Shown here: piece by piece, positions 43,017 through 50,605 of the stretch
Layout: every line of letters starts with the position of its first letter
Numbering within the stretch: position 1 is the stretch's first letter
From: Halomonas sp. GT
GTDB lineage: Bacteria; Pseudomonadota; Gammaproteobacteria; Pseudomonadales; Halomonadaceae
Assembly: GCF_002082565.1 (NCBI RefSeq)
Contig: NZ_CP020562.1
Coordinates: 1,860,001 to 1,924,000 of the forward strand
DNA: 64,000 bases
Direction: 5' to 3'
Notes under the pieces: model-generated
Databases searched by the model: none
The model's input: the letters and a program-made list of their open reading frames with translations, nothing else
Told to the model about the DNA's origin: nothing
Translations under genes and position numbers: made by a program

Positions 43017-43082
43017 TCCAGCCCATACTCCAGCCCATACTTAGTCTCTGTTTTACGTAATATAAGAATGGATGGGGCTGGA
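43017..43082. repeat. Candidate integrase arm-type sites
   Basis: TCCAGCCCATAC occurs twice back to back (43017-43028 and 43029-43040), and a near-identical copy in inverted orientation, GATGGGGCTGGA, is at 43071-43082. All lie just upstream of int and before the putative crossover site. Short repeated arm sites in this position are typical for tyrosine integrases. Confidence 0.6.
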
Positions 43083-43157
43083 CTGTTTTGGCTGTTTTTT
43101 TATTTCAAATCAGTGGCTTGATGGAAGGCATTGGATGCTGTTGGATATTTAATATAC

Positions 43158-43175
43158 GGACTGTCCCTCCGCCAC
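43158..43175 (+). other. Putative attachment site (attR): 3' end of a tRNA-like gene
   Basis: GGACTGTCCCTCCGCCAC resembles the 3' acceptor strand of a tRNA with discriminator G and encoded CCA, and a rho-independent terminator follows 11 bases later, as after many tRNA genes. The rest of the tRNA is absent, as expected for the duplicated 3' end left at one side of an island. I find no second copy in the window, so this is an inference. Confidence 0.45.
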
Positions 43176-43186
43176 TTATCTCGAAA

Positions 43187-43214
43187 AGCCCCTGATTCGT
43201 CAGGGGCTTTTTTC
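43187..43214 (+). terminator. Strong rho-independent terminator after the attachment site
   Basis: AGCCCCTGA / TCAGGGGCT with a TTCG tetraloop and six T. Nothing plus-strand precedes it directly except the tRNA-like 3' end, so it is probably the original terminator of that RNA gene. Confidence 0.9.
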
Positions 43215-43752
43215 GTTTCTAAGCTTTGCGCTTCCTGCCAAGTAAGCCTTCTATAAAATGCACCGGTCTTTCACTGTGTCCAGATTGTGTTTGGGAGTCT
43301 GTAAGCCCGCGGCGCATTTGGCATAGCCTCCCCTATTTCAAAGCGTGAAATTTTGCGCTGCACTTGGCATAGCCGCCGGCAAGTCATATATTGATCATAA
43401 GGATACGATCAATATTAGATGTGGATTGCTTGAAGCTTCTACTCCAAAAACTTGCAAGTGAAAGTCGTCTTGGTGGAGATCGACAGCTTGTAGTGCCCGC
43501 AAAAGAGCTGCTCTTTACATCATGCCAGTGCTAAATTTTCCCTGATCTCACTCGCCATCCCCCGCAGCCTATTCACACACCGTTCTATAAACGCGCTCTC
43601 AAGCGCTTTTTTTGTTAGGTGAGATGTTGGGTAATTTTTTGTGACAGGTTTCGCTTCCTAAGCTACTGTCATCTTAAGGATTGTGAGAGATTATGATGCG
43701 TTGTTTTCGACCTCACGTTCACGTTGAGTAGCGCTAAAAAAGGGAAGTAAGC
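43215..43752. other. Gene-free stretch right of the island
   Basis: Contains two related segments sharing TTGGCATAGCC (43318-43328 and 43364-43374) and a 9-bp perfect dyad ATATTGATC (43388-43396) / GATCAATAT (43407-43415), operator-like. No gene seen. The promoter of the SEA-repeat gene should lie in the right half. Confidence 0.4.
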
Positions 43753-44328
43753 ATGTCTAAAAAAACCAATTTATTCTCTATTTCGACCGCTGTGGCGCTT
43801 TCTCTGCTACTAGTTTCCTCTACGCTGGCCAGTGAGGCCAGTGAGGCCAGTGAGGCCAGTGAGGCCAGTGAGGCCAGTGAGGCCAGTGAGGCCAGTGAGG
43901 CCAGTGAGGCCAGTGAGTCGAATGAAGTGTATAGCGAGACGGCAACAGGGATGGTTGAGGTCGTTGTTCAAGCAATCTGCGATGGCGATATAGAAAGGCA
44001 CCTTGGGATGCATCAACGTAAAATTGAACCGGATCCCTATTATGAAGAGAAATTTTCTGTCTTCCACGAAGCATGTAACGATGCGGGTATTGCGGAGATT
44101 GAAGTAGCGTCGGATTTTGATGATGACGTCATGCAGGAGCAGAAGCGCCGGTATTTAATTAACGCGAATATTGTGATGGGAGACGGGGCTGTTTACACGA
44201 CGTCGATTCGAGTAGCTTGGGGCGCAGTCCAGGGTCCAGAAGGCAGTGAGCCCGTTGAGACGTGGAGATTGGCTGGGCTAAGTAGAGTACAGGTGCCCAT
44301 TCTTAATGAGGCTCTGTCACAGGATTAG
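43753..44328 (+). CDS. Exported protein with ten tandem Ala-Ser-Glu repeats
   Basis: 191 residues. A signal peptide (LFSISTAVALSLLLVSSTLA) is followed at once by ten perfect copies of a 9-bp unit, GCCAGTGAG (43828-43917), encoding Ala-Ser-Glu, then an acidic globular domain (GMVEVVVQAICDGDIERHLG; SDFDDDVMQEQKRRYLINAN). Two Cys remain in the mature part. Because the unit is nine bases, copy-number changes alter the linker length but not the frame. Function unknown; likely periplasmic. Ribosome site AAGGGAAG upstream. Confidence 0.75.
   Translation: MSKKTNLFSISTAVALSLLLVSSTLASEASEASEASEASEASEASEASEASEASESNEVYSETATGMVEVVVQAICDGDIERHLGMHQRKIEPDPYYEEKFSVFHEACNDAGIAEIEVASDFDDDVMQEQKRRYLINANIVMGDGAVYTTSIRVAWGAVQGPEGSEPVETWRLAGLSRVQVPILNEALSQD
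43828..43917 (+). repeat. Ten perfect 9-bp tandem repeats
   Basis: Ten identical units of GCCAGTGAG within the exported-protein gene. Perfect identity at the DNA level, including third positions, indicates recent slippage expansion. Confidence 0.97.
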
Positions 44329-44417
44329 ATCCAGGTTGATCTCTGCTTAAGCCAGCGACCCCAGGAGGAATCGTAGCGTGTTACCCCTGGGGATATAAGT
44401 TGGCGAGATATGCCGTT

Positions 44418-45197
44418 TTAGATTTTGATATCGTAGTCGACGTATTTGTTCATTAGCTCGTCGTAGGTGCCGTCTTGCTTGATCTCTCGCAGTGCCTCAT
44501 TGAACTGCTCCGCCAGGGCTTCGTTACGAGGGTGAAAGGCTGCCGCCACGCCATGCCCGAAGTAGTGCTTGGGCTCGCGTATTAGCGGCGAGCTGGTAAC
44601 AATCCCACTGCCTTCAGCGTTAACTTCAAGCGATGACAACGCTAGCGGGTAATACATAAACGCTGCGTCTAAGCGACCTGTTCTAATGTCCACTGCGAGA
44701 TCTTCACCCGTTGCATAGCGGCGTACGTCAACGAGATCGCCATAGGTATCGGTAATGTACTCATCACGGATGGTCCCACGCTGAACGCCTACCGATAGGC
44801 CCTCAAGGGCGTCATGATCCTCAATATTGACCTCGTTGCCTTCCTGAGTTACCCATACACTAGGGTTGCTGTAGTAGGGTTCTGAGAACAGTACTTGTTC
44901 GCGGCGTGCATCGGTGATTGCCATTGAGGACATGATGGCGTCGTATTTTCGTGCTAATAAGCCGGGGATGATGCCGTCCCAGCCTTGCTCTACCCATTCG
45001 CACTCACGCTGGATGCGTCGACATACTTCTTCACCCAGCTCCACTTCAAAGCCTGTTAAGGTGCCGTCGGGCAAACGATACTCAAAAGGCTCAAAGGGAA
45101 CATCAACAGCGAGACGAAGTGGGTTATCGGAGTAGGCCGGAACGGCGAATAGCAGTGATGTAAGTGCCGTTGCTATTCCTACGTGGCTGCGGGGCAT
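44418..45197 (-). CDS. Amino-acid ABC transporter substrate-binding protein (family 3)
   Basis: 259 residues. Signal peptide IATALTSLLFAVPAYS, then the family 3 start LRLAVDVPFEPFEYRLPDGT and LTGFEVELGEEVCRRI, GLLARKYDAIMSSMAITDAR and SVGVQRGTIRDEYI. The overall pattern is like basic amino-acid (Lys/Arg/Orn) binding proteins. The membrane and ATPase genes are not adjacent, so it is an orphan periplasmic receptor or works with a distant transporter. Confidence 0.88.
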   Translation of the reverse strand: MPRSHVGIATALTSLLFAVPAYSDNPLRLAVDVPFEPFEYRLPDGTLTGFEVELGEEVCRRIQRECEWVEQGWDGIIPGLLARKYDAIMSSMAITDARREQVLFSEPYYSNPSVWVTQEGNEVNIEDHDALEGLSVGVQRGTIRDEYITDTYGDLVDVRRYATGEDLAVDIRTGRLDAAFMYYPLALSSLEVNAEGSGIVTSSPLIREPKHYFGHGVAAAFHPRNEALAEQFNEALREIKQDGTYDELMNKYVDYDIKI

Positions 45198-45304
45198 AGT
45201 ACTTTCCTTTTTTCGTTTTTATATAAGGTGTTGGTTAATTAATTTTGCATGATTCGCCTAATAGGTAAAGTGCTAGTTAACTAGGTGTGCCCAGTACCCA
45301 TGAT

Positions 45305-45330
45305 AAAAAGGCCCTGATGCTTCAGGGCCC
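45305..45330 (-). terminator. Terminator of the small membrane protein gene
   Basis: On the minus strand GGGCCCTGA, loop, TCAGGGCC, then TTTTT. The 5' arm overlaps the stop codon of the gene at 45322-45669. Confidence 0.8.
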
Positions 45331-45669
45331 TTTGTGGTTCCTAGACGCGTTGCTTTCGCGATTTGATCGTTTCAGCTTTATGACCTTGATCGCAATGGCC
45401 GCCACTGAGCATGCCAGGGCAGGGAAAATAACGTCTAACACTGAATCAAGCGTCCAGCCATGCCAAACCCCTTCAAACATGCCCACTGGTAATGTTTGCC
45501 CCCATTCCCAACCACGTTGAACGGCTAGCCTGTATTCATGTTGTGCAATCTCACGCCCAAGCAATAGGGCTACTGCGATAGCACCAGTGACTCTTGCGTT
45601 TGCAAAAGGAAGCAGGGCCATTTGAATCAGCAGCGCGACCAACACATGCTCTAAGTGGGTAATATTCAC
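45322..45669 (-). CDS. Small membrane protein of unknown function
   Basis: 115 residues with two hydrophobic helices near the start (VLVALLIQMALLPFA; VTGAIAVALLLG) and one near the end (VIFPALACSVAAIAIKVIKL), and a basic tail. Between them is GREIAQHEYRLAVQRGWEWG, a pattern I have seen in phage and plasmid small membrane proteins but cannot name. Its start region faces the hip operator array, so it may share regulation with hipA. Confidence 0.6.
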   Translation of the reverse strand: MNITHLEHVLVALLIQMALLPFANARVTGAIAVALLLGREIAQHEYRLAVQRGWEWGQTLPVGMFEGVWHGWTLDSVLDVIFPALACSVAAIAIKVIKLKRSNRESNASRNHKGP

Positions 45670-45708
45670 ATTGGGTTCCCATGTAGCGCTCGTGAGGAAA
45701 ATTAAGTG

Positions 45709-45811
45709 TGCACTATAATGCTCATTAATTCTTCTCTGAGTTAATTATGTGCGCTAAACTGCTCATAAATGATCGGCAGAAGAATTTTTGAGTACTTTAC
45801 TGCTCATAAAT
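45709..45811. promoter_or_regulatory. Three operator-like repeats with 41-bp period before hipA
   Basis: Three copies of a 21-bp unit start at 45709, 45750 and 45791, exactly 41 bp apart. They share TGCTCAT(T/A)AAT at their right ends and a looser (A/C/G)CT-A/T left part. The period is close to four helical turns, so bound proteins would sit on one face of the DNA. The first copy also includes TATAAT. The array ends 60 bases before hipA and is the likely autoregulatory site of HipB. Confidence 0.75.
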
Positions 45812-45871
45812 GTTTTCTGTTATGGGCGACTTGGTCACATGAAGATTAGTGGCTATCGGCATAGGTGATTC

Positions 45872-47218
45872 GTGAAATTAACGATACAGGTTCATTTTGA
45901 ACAAGCGTGGCATGATGCGGCTGAATTGTCGTTGCCTAACCCTGAACAGGGGACTCGTGGGCAGTCTCGGCTGCGCTATGCGACTGACTATGCCGTTGAG
46001 TGGCTATTTCACGATGATCTGCATGCTTGCAGTATGCAGTTGCCTATCGAGTTAATGCTGACCCATGAATCGCCACACTGGTTCGGTTTCTTAGAAGATA
46101 TTATGCCAGCTGGGGCTAGCCGACGTTTTTGGGTGGATTACCTAGGTCTTCACGATTTGCCAGTCGGGCAACAGGATGCTGAATTACTGGCACGTGGCAC
46201 TATCGCACCGGTCGGCAACTTACGTATCAAAGAATCAGTGCCTGATCTCTCCGTAAAGAAAACCTTAGAAGAGAGGCGTTTTCCGCTGCAAAGCGTTGTA
46301 GAGCGTCAGGTGGACTTTTTAGAGTATGCCCAACAGATGGGGGCAGCCAGTGGTGGTGCCACTGGCGCTGGTGGTGAGGCGCCAAAATTGCTGCTCAGAT
46401 TGACGGACGACGACCACGTTTGGATTGATACCTGGCAGGATGAAAACCACCGACCTGACCTACCCATGCTGGTGAAATTTCCACGCGGTAGGCGCTCAAC
46501 TGACGACTGCGATATCTTGCGCGCTGAATATCATTATTATCAGGAGCTTGCGTCGTTAGGGGTTGCCACGATAGATACCGAACGGATGCGTTTGGTGGAG
46601 GGGGAACGTTATCCGTCGCTGTGGCTGCCTCGATTCGACATGCAGTACCTCGAAGGCACTTGGGTGCGCTATGGTTTGGAGTCGGTTTACTCCTTGGTAG
46701 GCGCTGCGCCGGGCACTTTCCTGCATCATGGCGAAACAATTCGCCAATTGGTTCGCTTGCTGGGCTCTCAGCATCGCGTGCAAGAACAAAGCGCCGTATT
46801 CAATAGCGATCTATTTGCCTTGGAGTGGATTAAGCGTGATTTGTTGAATATCGCTTTCGGCAACTCTGATAATCATGGTCGAAATACAGCGTTGTTGAAG
46901 CGGCCCGAAGGCATTGGGCTTGCCCCCGTGTATGACTTCGCGCCTATGAAGGCTGACCCCGAGGGGGTAACACGAACAACGCAATGGGGAGCGCCTCTGG
47001 AAGTTGGCGGAGAGTACGATTGGCGAGGAATTGCCAACACCCTGGCAGATGTTGTCGATCCAGCGCGAGTGGTGGAGGAGCTCCGTGCGCTCGCATTGAA
47101 GCTAGAGGGTGTCGATGAACGTTTGGCTGCTCGTGGGGTTCCAACCCGAATCCTTGATATGCCTGCAGTAGGCCTGCGCACTATCAATACTCGACTCAAG
47201 CGCTGGGGGTTGCTATGA
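45872..47218 (+). CDS. hipA: HipA-like serine/threonine kinase toxin
   Basis: 448 residues from GTG 45872. The HipA kinase core is evident: GGEAPKLLLRL (P-loop-like), LPMLVKFPR with the Lys, CDILRAEYHYYQELASLGV, catalytic loop LLNIAFGNSDNHGRNTALL, and metal site in APVYDFAPMKADPEG. HipA proteins phosphorylate tRNA synthetases such as GltX and slow growth. The antitoxin follows instead of preceding, with a four-base overlap, a reversed order from E. coli hipBA. Confidence 0.9.
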   Translation: MKLTIQVHFEQAWHDAAELSLPNPEQGTRGQSRLRYATDYAVEWLFHDDLHACSMQLPIELMLTHESPHWFGFLEDIMPAGASRRFWVDYLGLHDLPVGQQDAELLARGTIAPVGNLRIKESVPDLSVKKTLEERRFPLQSVVERQVDFLEYAQQMGAASGGATGAGGEAPKLLLRLTDDDHVWIDTWQDENHRPDLPMLVKFPRGRRSTDDCDILRAEYHYYQELASLGVATIDTERMRLVEGERYPSLWLPRFDMQYLEGTWVRYGLESVYSLVGAAPGTFLHHGETIRQLVRLLGSQHRVQEQSAVFNSDLFALEWIKRDLLNIAFGNSDNHGRNTALLKRPEGIGLAPVYDFAPMKADPEGVTRTTQWGAPLEVGGEYDWRGIANTLADVVDPARVVEELRALALKLEGVDERLAARGVPTRILDMPAVGLRTINTRLKRWGLL

Positions 47219-47517
47219 AGCGCTATGCTGATGATCGCGAAGAAGCCTTAGTGGCTCTGTTGAAACGGTTCTATGCGGGGGAAATCACCGATGGAGAGCT
47301 ATTGCGTGCGTTACGCCGTGATGTACTGGGCCTAAACCAGACGCGTTATGCCGCATTGGTGGGCATTAGTCGACGAACCTTGTCGGACCTGGAAGGTGAT
47401 AAAAATAATGTCACCCTAGAAGTTAAGAACCGCGTATTCCGGCCGCTAGGGTTAGAAGTGAGCTTGCTGCCGCGTAAACGTGCTCTGTTGGAGCAGATAT
47501 TGACGTTCACCGAGTAA
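47215..47517 (+). CDS. hipB: HipB-like XRE-family antitoxin
   Basis: 100 residues. The helix-turn-helix is in LNQTRYAALVGISRRTLSDL, near residues 38-58, preceded by an N-terminal helix (LLKRFYAGEITDGELLRALR). The ATG overlaps the hipA stop. It should bind HipA and the three repeats upstream of hipA. Confidence 0.88.
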   Translation: MKRYADDREEALVALLKRFYAGEITDGELLRALRRDVLGLNQTRYAALVGISRRTLSDLEGDKNNVTLEVKNRVFRPLGLEVSLLPRKRALLEQILTFTE

Positions 47518-47553
47518 TCTTCGCTGAGGGAAACTATCTGCTTCTCAATACCG

Positions 47554-49287
47554 CTAAATTTTGAGTACCTTTACCCCATAATCAACGGGAGTGACGATGC
47601 CTTCGAGCTTGCCAATCTGGGCTATGTCGCTGTGGGAAATCACGCTACTGATGTTGGTCTCAGGAAAACGCAGATTTTTAACAATATGAACCTGATTTGG
47701 CATGCCTTTGGCGTCGACATCCATAATCCAGGCCAGAAAGCTGCCCGAGTATTTGGCCAGGCACCCAATAGGGTAAAGGCCGTACACTTGGATGTACTCA
47801 ACTAACACTGTCTTGTCGTAGGCCGTGTCTGCATTACTGACAATACGGTACGCATCGAGTGGGGAGTGCGCTGGTTCTCCATTACGCGAGTGTAATAGCT
47901 TGTTGACCACTTTAATGACCGCAATTAAACGAATTAACTTCGATAAATGATGGCTGCGCTTCGCTGCGGGATAGCCAGAGCCGTCTAGTCGTTCATTAGC
48001 ATTTTCAATGACATCGAGGCAGGTGGGACTTGGCTTCCACCCTAGCATGTGAAGTTTGTTAAGTAGTTCTTCTACATGACCACTGAGAATTAACTTCTGC
48101 GCCGGGTTCATGTTTACCTTCAATGATGGCAATTCTTCGCTTACTAACAGGGGTTTGCCGGCAGTGTGTAGCAGTGCACCGAGCATCGCTTCACGCACTT
48201 GCGGGTCGTGCGGGTCCCGGGAGAGTAGTAAGTCGGCTAGCAGACCTGTGACCTGAACGGCATGCCTAACCCAGTCTGGTTCTTCCCTCAGGTATGCCAG
48301 CGCATACAGAAATGCCTTGCGATCCTGTTCGACAAGATAACGAAGCGTATCAACGCAATCGTATAAAATCTCGCTCGGGAATAAGTCGCGATTTTTCATA
48401 TACATCAGCGCTACCTGGAGCTGATGGGCGACATCCATCACACCGCGTTCCATCGGCGGCTGGCGTCCTTGCTTCTCACGCTCTTGGGCTTCTCGCTGCA
48501 AAATTTTCTTCTCTTTGAGGCCAGGAATGAAAAGGGAAGAGTGATACGTCAGCTTATCATTGGATCCGGTACGGTAGGCAGCCTCTCTCTCGGACTCATT
48601 AACGAATTGAAATAGGGTTTCGGCTTGTGACGTCGACAGGTTGATGAACTGAACGCCTACCGCCGCATAACCATGATTGCCAAAAGGGCGCATATGGCAG
48701 ATTCTGCCCTCGGCAAAAAAACTCTCTCCATTAGGAAATTCGAGTGTTACACCAGGAATGTTCTGGTTGATACCGATTGCTACACTATCTGCCAAATCGA
48801 TATCGACCATACACCCGCCGATTGAAAGGTTACGTAATCGACCCAGCACATGAAGATTGTTGGAGTAAACCTCTAGGCCTACGCGGGCTAGCATACCGAG
48901 GATAAAAGGAATGCGAACCGCGCCTCTGTTTTCTTGGACAAACACGGACTCTGGTAGCTGGCACTCCAGGCGGTAATGATTACTATCAGACTTCTGTAGT
49001 TTGGCAGTGACATTGCTGAGGCTGTAAGTTTCGCGCTCCATGGTGTGGGCGCCTTTCAGTGCCTCTAAGTCAAAGTTAACGCTGCCATGAGCAAAATAAC
49101 GCGCGATATCTAATCCTGCGTATTCGACTCCCAGCACCATGTGCCCAGTGCTCAGATTTAGCTCTATAACCTCGGCGGTTAAGGCGTAGGGCATGTCCTT
49201 TGAATAAACAGAGAGTTCGTTAGTATGTTTCAGCAACGAGCGAATGATATTGGCTGAAGGATTTTGGTGCTGGGCGGGAGAGAGCAT
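47554..49287 (-). CDS. PilZ-domain protein with degenerate HD-GYP-like domain
   Basis: 577 residues from ATG 49287; a TTG at 49332 is the alternative start. YcgR-like N-terminal domain, then a PilZ domain with both c-di-GMP motifs intact, RGAVR near residue 121 and NLSIGG near 153. The second half has the helical layout of HD-GYP domains, but the metal HD pair reads LLHTAGK instead of LHDIGK (near 374), while ENANERLDGSGYPAAKRSH keeps most of the GYP motif. It probably binds c-di-GMP and no longer hydrolyses it. It lies alone between hipB and cydB. Confidence 0.8.
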   Translation of the reverse strand: MLSPAQHQNPSANIIRSLLKHTNELSVYSKDMPYALTAEVIELNLSTGHMVLGVEYAGLDIARYFAHGSVNFDLEALKGAHTMERETYSLSNVTAKLQKSDSNHYRLECQLPESVFVQENRGAVRIPFILGMLARVGLEVYSNNLHVLGRLRNLSIGGCMVDIDLADSVAIGINQNIPGVTLEFPNGESFFAEGRICHMRPFGNHGYAAVGVQFINLSTSQAETLFQFVNESEREAAYRTGSNDKLTYHSSLFIPGLKEKKILQREAQEREKQGRQPPMERGVMDVAHQLQVALMYMKNRDLFPSEILYDCVDTLRYLVEQDRKAFLYALAYLREEPDWVRHAVQVTGLLADLLLSRDPHDPQVREAMLGALLHTAGKPLLVSEELPSLKVNMNPAQKLILSGHVEELLNKLHMLGWKPSPTCLDVIENANERLDGSGYPAAKRSHHLSKLIRLIAVIKVVNKLLHSRNGEPAHSPLDAYRIVSNADTAYDKTVLVEYIQVYGLYPIGCLAKYSGSFLAWIMDVDAKGMPNQVHIVKNLRFPETNISSVISHSDIAQIGKLEGIVTPVDYGVKVLKI

Positions 49288-49444
49288 CTGCAATACCTGC
49301 TTATTTGAGTCGTTTCTATTTGCCCAGGGCAAGGCACTAATTCTAGTTTTTATGCGTGCAAACTCTGTATATTTACTAGCAGTGTAATCAAAGAAGTGAC
49401 TCTTTTTTTGCAGATAAATTGCTTAGAAATATCATAAATATAAG

Positions 49445-49572
49445 ATTACTTTACTACCCCTTAGGCTAGCAGCCAGAGGAGCTAACCGCCAGGGGTGGCG
49501 CGTTTATATAATTAATTTCTTGAGTAACTCCAAAGCAATATAAGAGGGGTGCCTAGATGGCACCCTTTTTTT
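49445..49572 (+). ncRNA. Candidate stand-alone small RNA
   Basis: A plus-strand structured segment in the gap between two minus-strand genes. Outer stem ACCCCT (49456-49461) / AGGGGT (49491-49496) encloses an inner stem GGCTAGC (49464-49470) / GCTAACC (49481-49487) with one mismatch. It is followed at 49546-49572 by a terminator hairpin GGGTGCC / GGCACCC and a T run. AT-rich sequence with a TATAAG element around 49439-49444 could be the promoter. No protein frame. Function unknown. Confidence 0.4.
49546..49572 (+). terminator. Rho-independent terminator on the plus strand
   Basis: GGGGTGCC, loop TAGAT, GGCACCC, then seven T. The T run is on the plus strand although both flanking genes are on the minus strand, which points to a plus-strand transcript; it could also serve weakly as terminator for cydAB. 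Confidence 0.75.
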
Positions 49573-49606
49573 GTGACAAGCAGTCAACAGATTAAGTGGT
49601 GAAGCC

Positions 49607-50605
49607 TCAATGATACCCTTCGCCCACTTTTACCTTGCCGCGGAATACCCAGTACGTCCAGGCGGTGTAAGCCAATACGATAGGAATTACAAATAGCATG
49701 CCGATCAGCAAAAACAATTGCGATTCCGGTGCAGAAGCGGCATCCCAAATTGTATAGTTGGGCGGTACGATAACCGGCCACTTACTGGCAATTAGGCCTA
49801 GGTAGGTAAAGATAAATAAGCCCAGAGTTGCGACAAACGGTAAACCTTCCTGCTGGCGTTTTACAGCACGATAAAGAATGACTGCGCAGCCCAAAGCGAG
49901 AAGCGGGAAGATACCAATTATGTGAATATTGTTTAGCCAACGTTCCATTACTTCAGGGCTTATGATGGGTGTCCAGAGGCTGACAATGCCGAATACCACC
50001 AGTACCGCTAAAAGTAATTTTGGTGTTATCCGATAGGCCCACTGCTGCACATGGCCTTCTGATTTTAAAATCAACCAAGTTGAACCAAGCAGTGCGTAGC
50101 CAGCCATCAGCCCAAGGCCCGTGATTATCGTAAAGGGAGTCAACCAATCCAGCGCGCCACCGACATAGCGAAAGTCTTCGACGGCAAACCCTTGTATGTA
50201 AGCGCCGACCACCGCGCCTTGAGCGAACGTGGCAATGGCCGAGCCCCAACAAAATGCACGGTTCCACCAGCGGCGATTTTTCTTAGACTTGAAGCGAAAC
50301 TCGAACGAGATGCCGCGAAAGATCAAGCCAGCCAGCATTAGGAAAACACCGATGTAGAGAGCTGGCAAGAAAACGGAATAAACCAGAGGAAAGGCGCCAA
50401 GCAGGCCCGCTCCGCCCAGCACCAGCCAAGTCTCATTGCCATCCCACACGGGGGCAACAGAGTTCATCATCACATCACGTGACTCTTCATCAGGGGCAAA
50501 GGGAAACAAAATACCCAACCCCAGATCAAAGCCATCCATCAAGACATACATAATAACGCCAAAACCAATAATGGCAGCCCAGATGAGTGAAAGATCAATA
50601 CTCAT
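49607..50605 (-). CDS. cydB: Cytochrome bd ubiquinol oxidase subunit II
   Basis: 332 residues, membrane protein with about eight to nine helices. Starts MSIDLSLIWAAIIGFGVIMY and has DGFDLGLGILFPFAPDEESR and SVAPVWDGNETWLVLGGAGL, the subunit II signature. With CydA it reduces oxygen with quinol as donor without pumping protons. Overlaps cydA by four bases. The short form resembles CioB of the cyanide-insensitive branch. Confidence 0.93.
   Translation of the reverse strand: MSIDLSLIWAAIIGFGVIMYVLMDGFDLGLGILFPFAPDEESRDVMMNSVAPVWDGNETWLVLGGAGLLGAFPLVYSVFLPALYIGVFLMLAGLIFRGISFEFRFKSKKNRRWWNRAFCWGSAIATFAQGAVVGAYIQGFAVEDFRYVGGALDWLTPFTIITGLGLMAGYALLGSTWLILKSEGHVQQWAYRITPKLLLAVLVVFGIVSLWTPIISPEVMERWLNNIHIIGIFPLLALGCAVILYRAVKRQQEGLPFVATLGLFIFTYLGLIASKWPVIVPPNYTIWDAASAPESQLFLLIGMLFVIPIVLAYTAWTYWVFRGKVKVGEGYH

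Larger units (their letters stand above)
16191..43175. other. Accessory zone (probable integrated island)
   Basis: From the IS1182 element to the integrase-side attachment site the window holds only accessory genes: recombination module, umuDC, satellite core, type I RM with cargo, ATPase-DUF4276 pair and integrase. The right border is well marked; the left border may be at IS1182 or anywhere up to about 24.1 kb, since the umuDC and recombination module could be an earlier, separate insertion. Several parts (24.7-28.9 kb) are clearly more AT-rich than the flanks. Confidence 0.6.

Noticed and set aside
43141..43175. A complete tRNA gene at the attachment site
   Set aside because: Only the acceptor-like 3' end is present; no T arm, anticodon arm or 5' half can be folded from the preceding bases.
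43828..43917. Tandem repeats considered as a CRISPR array
   Set aside because: The units are contiguous 9-bp copies without spacers and lie in frame inside a coding gene.
43810..44074. Minus-strand frames with Thr-Gly-Leu or His-Trp-Pro repeats
   Set aside because: They are the reverse reading of the ten 9-bp repeats in the exported-protein gene, not genes.
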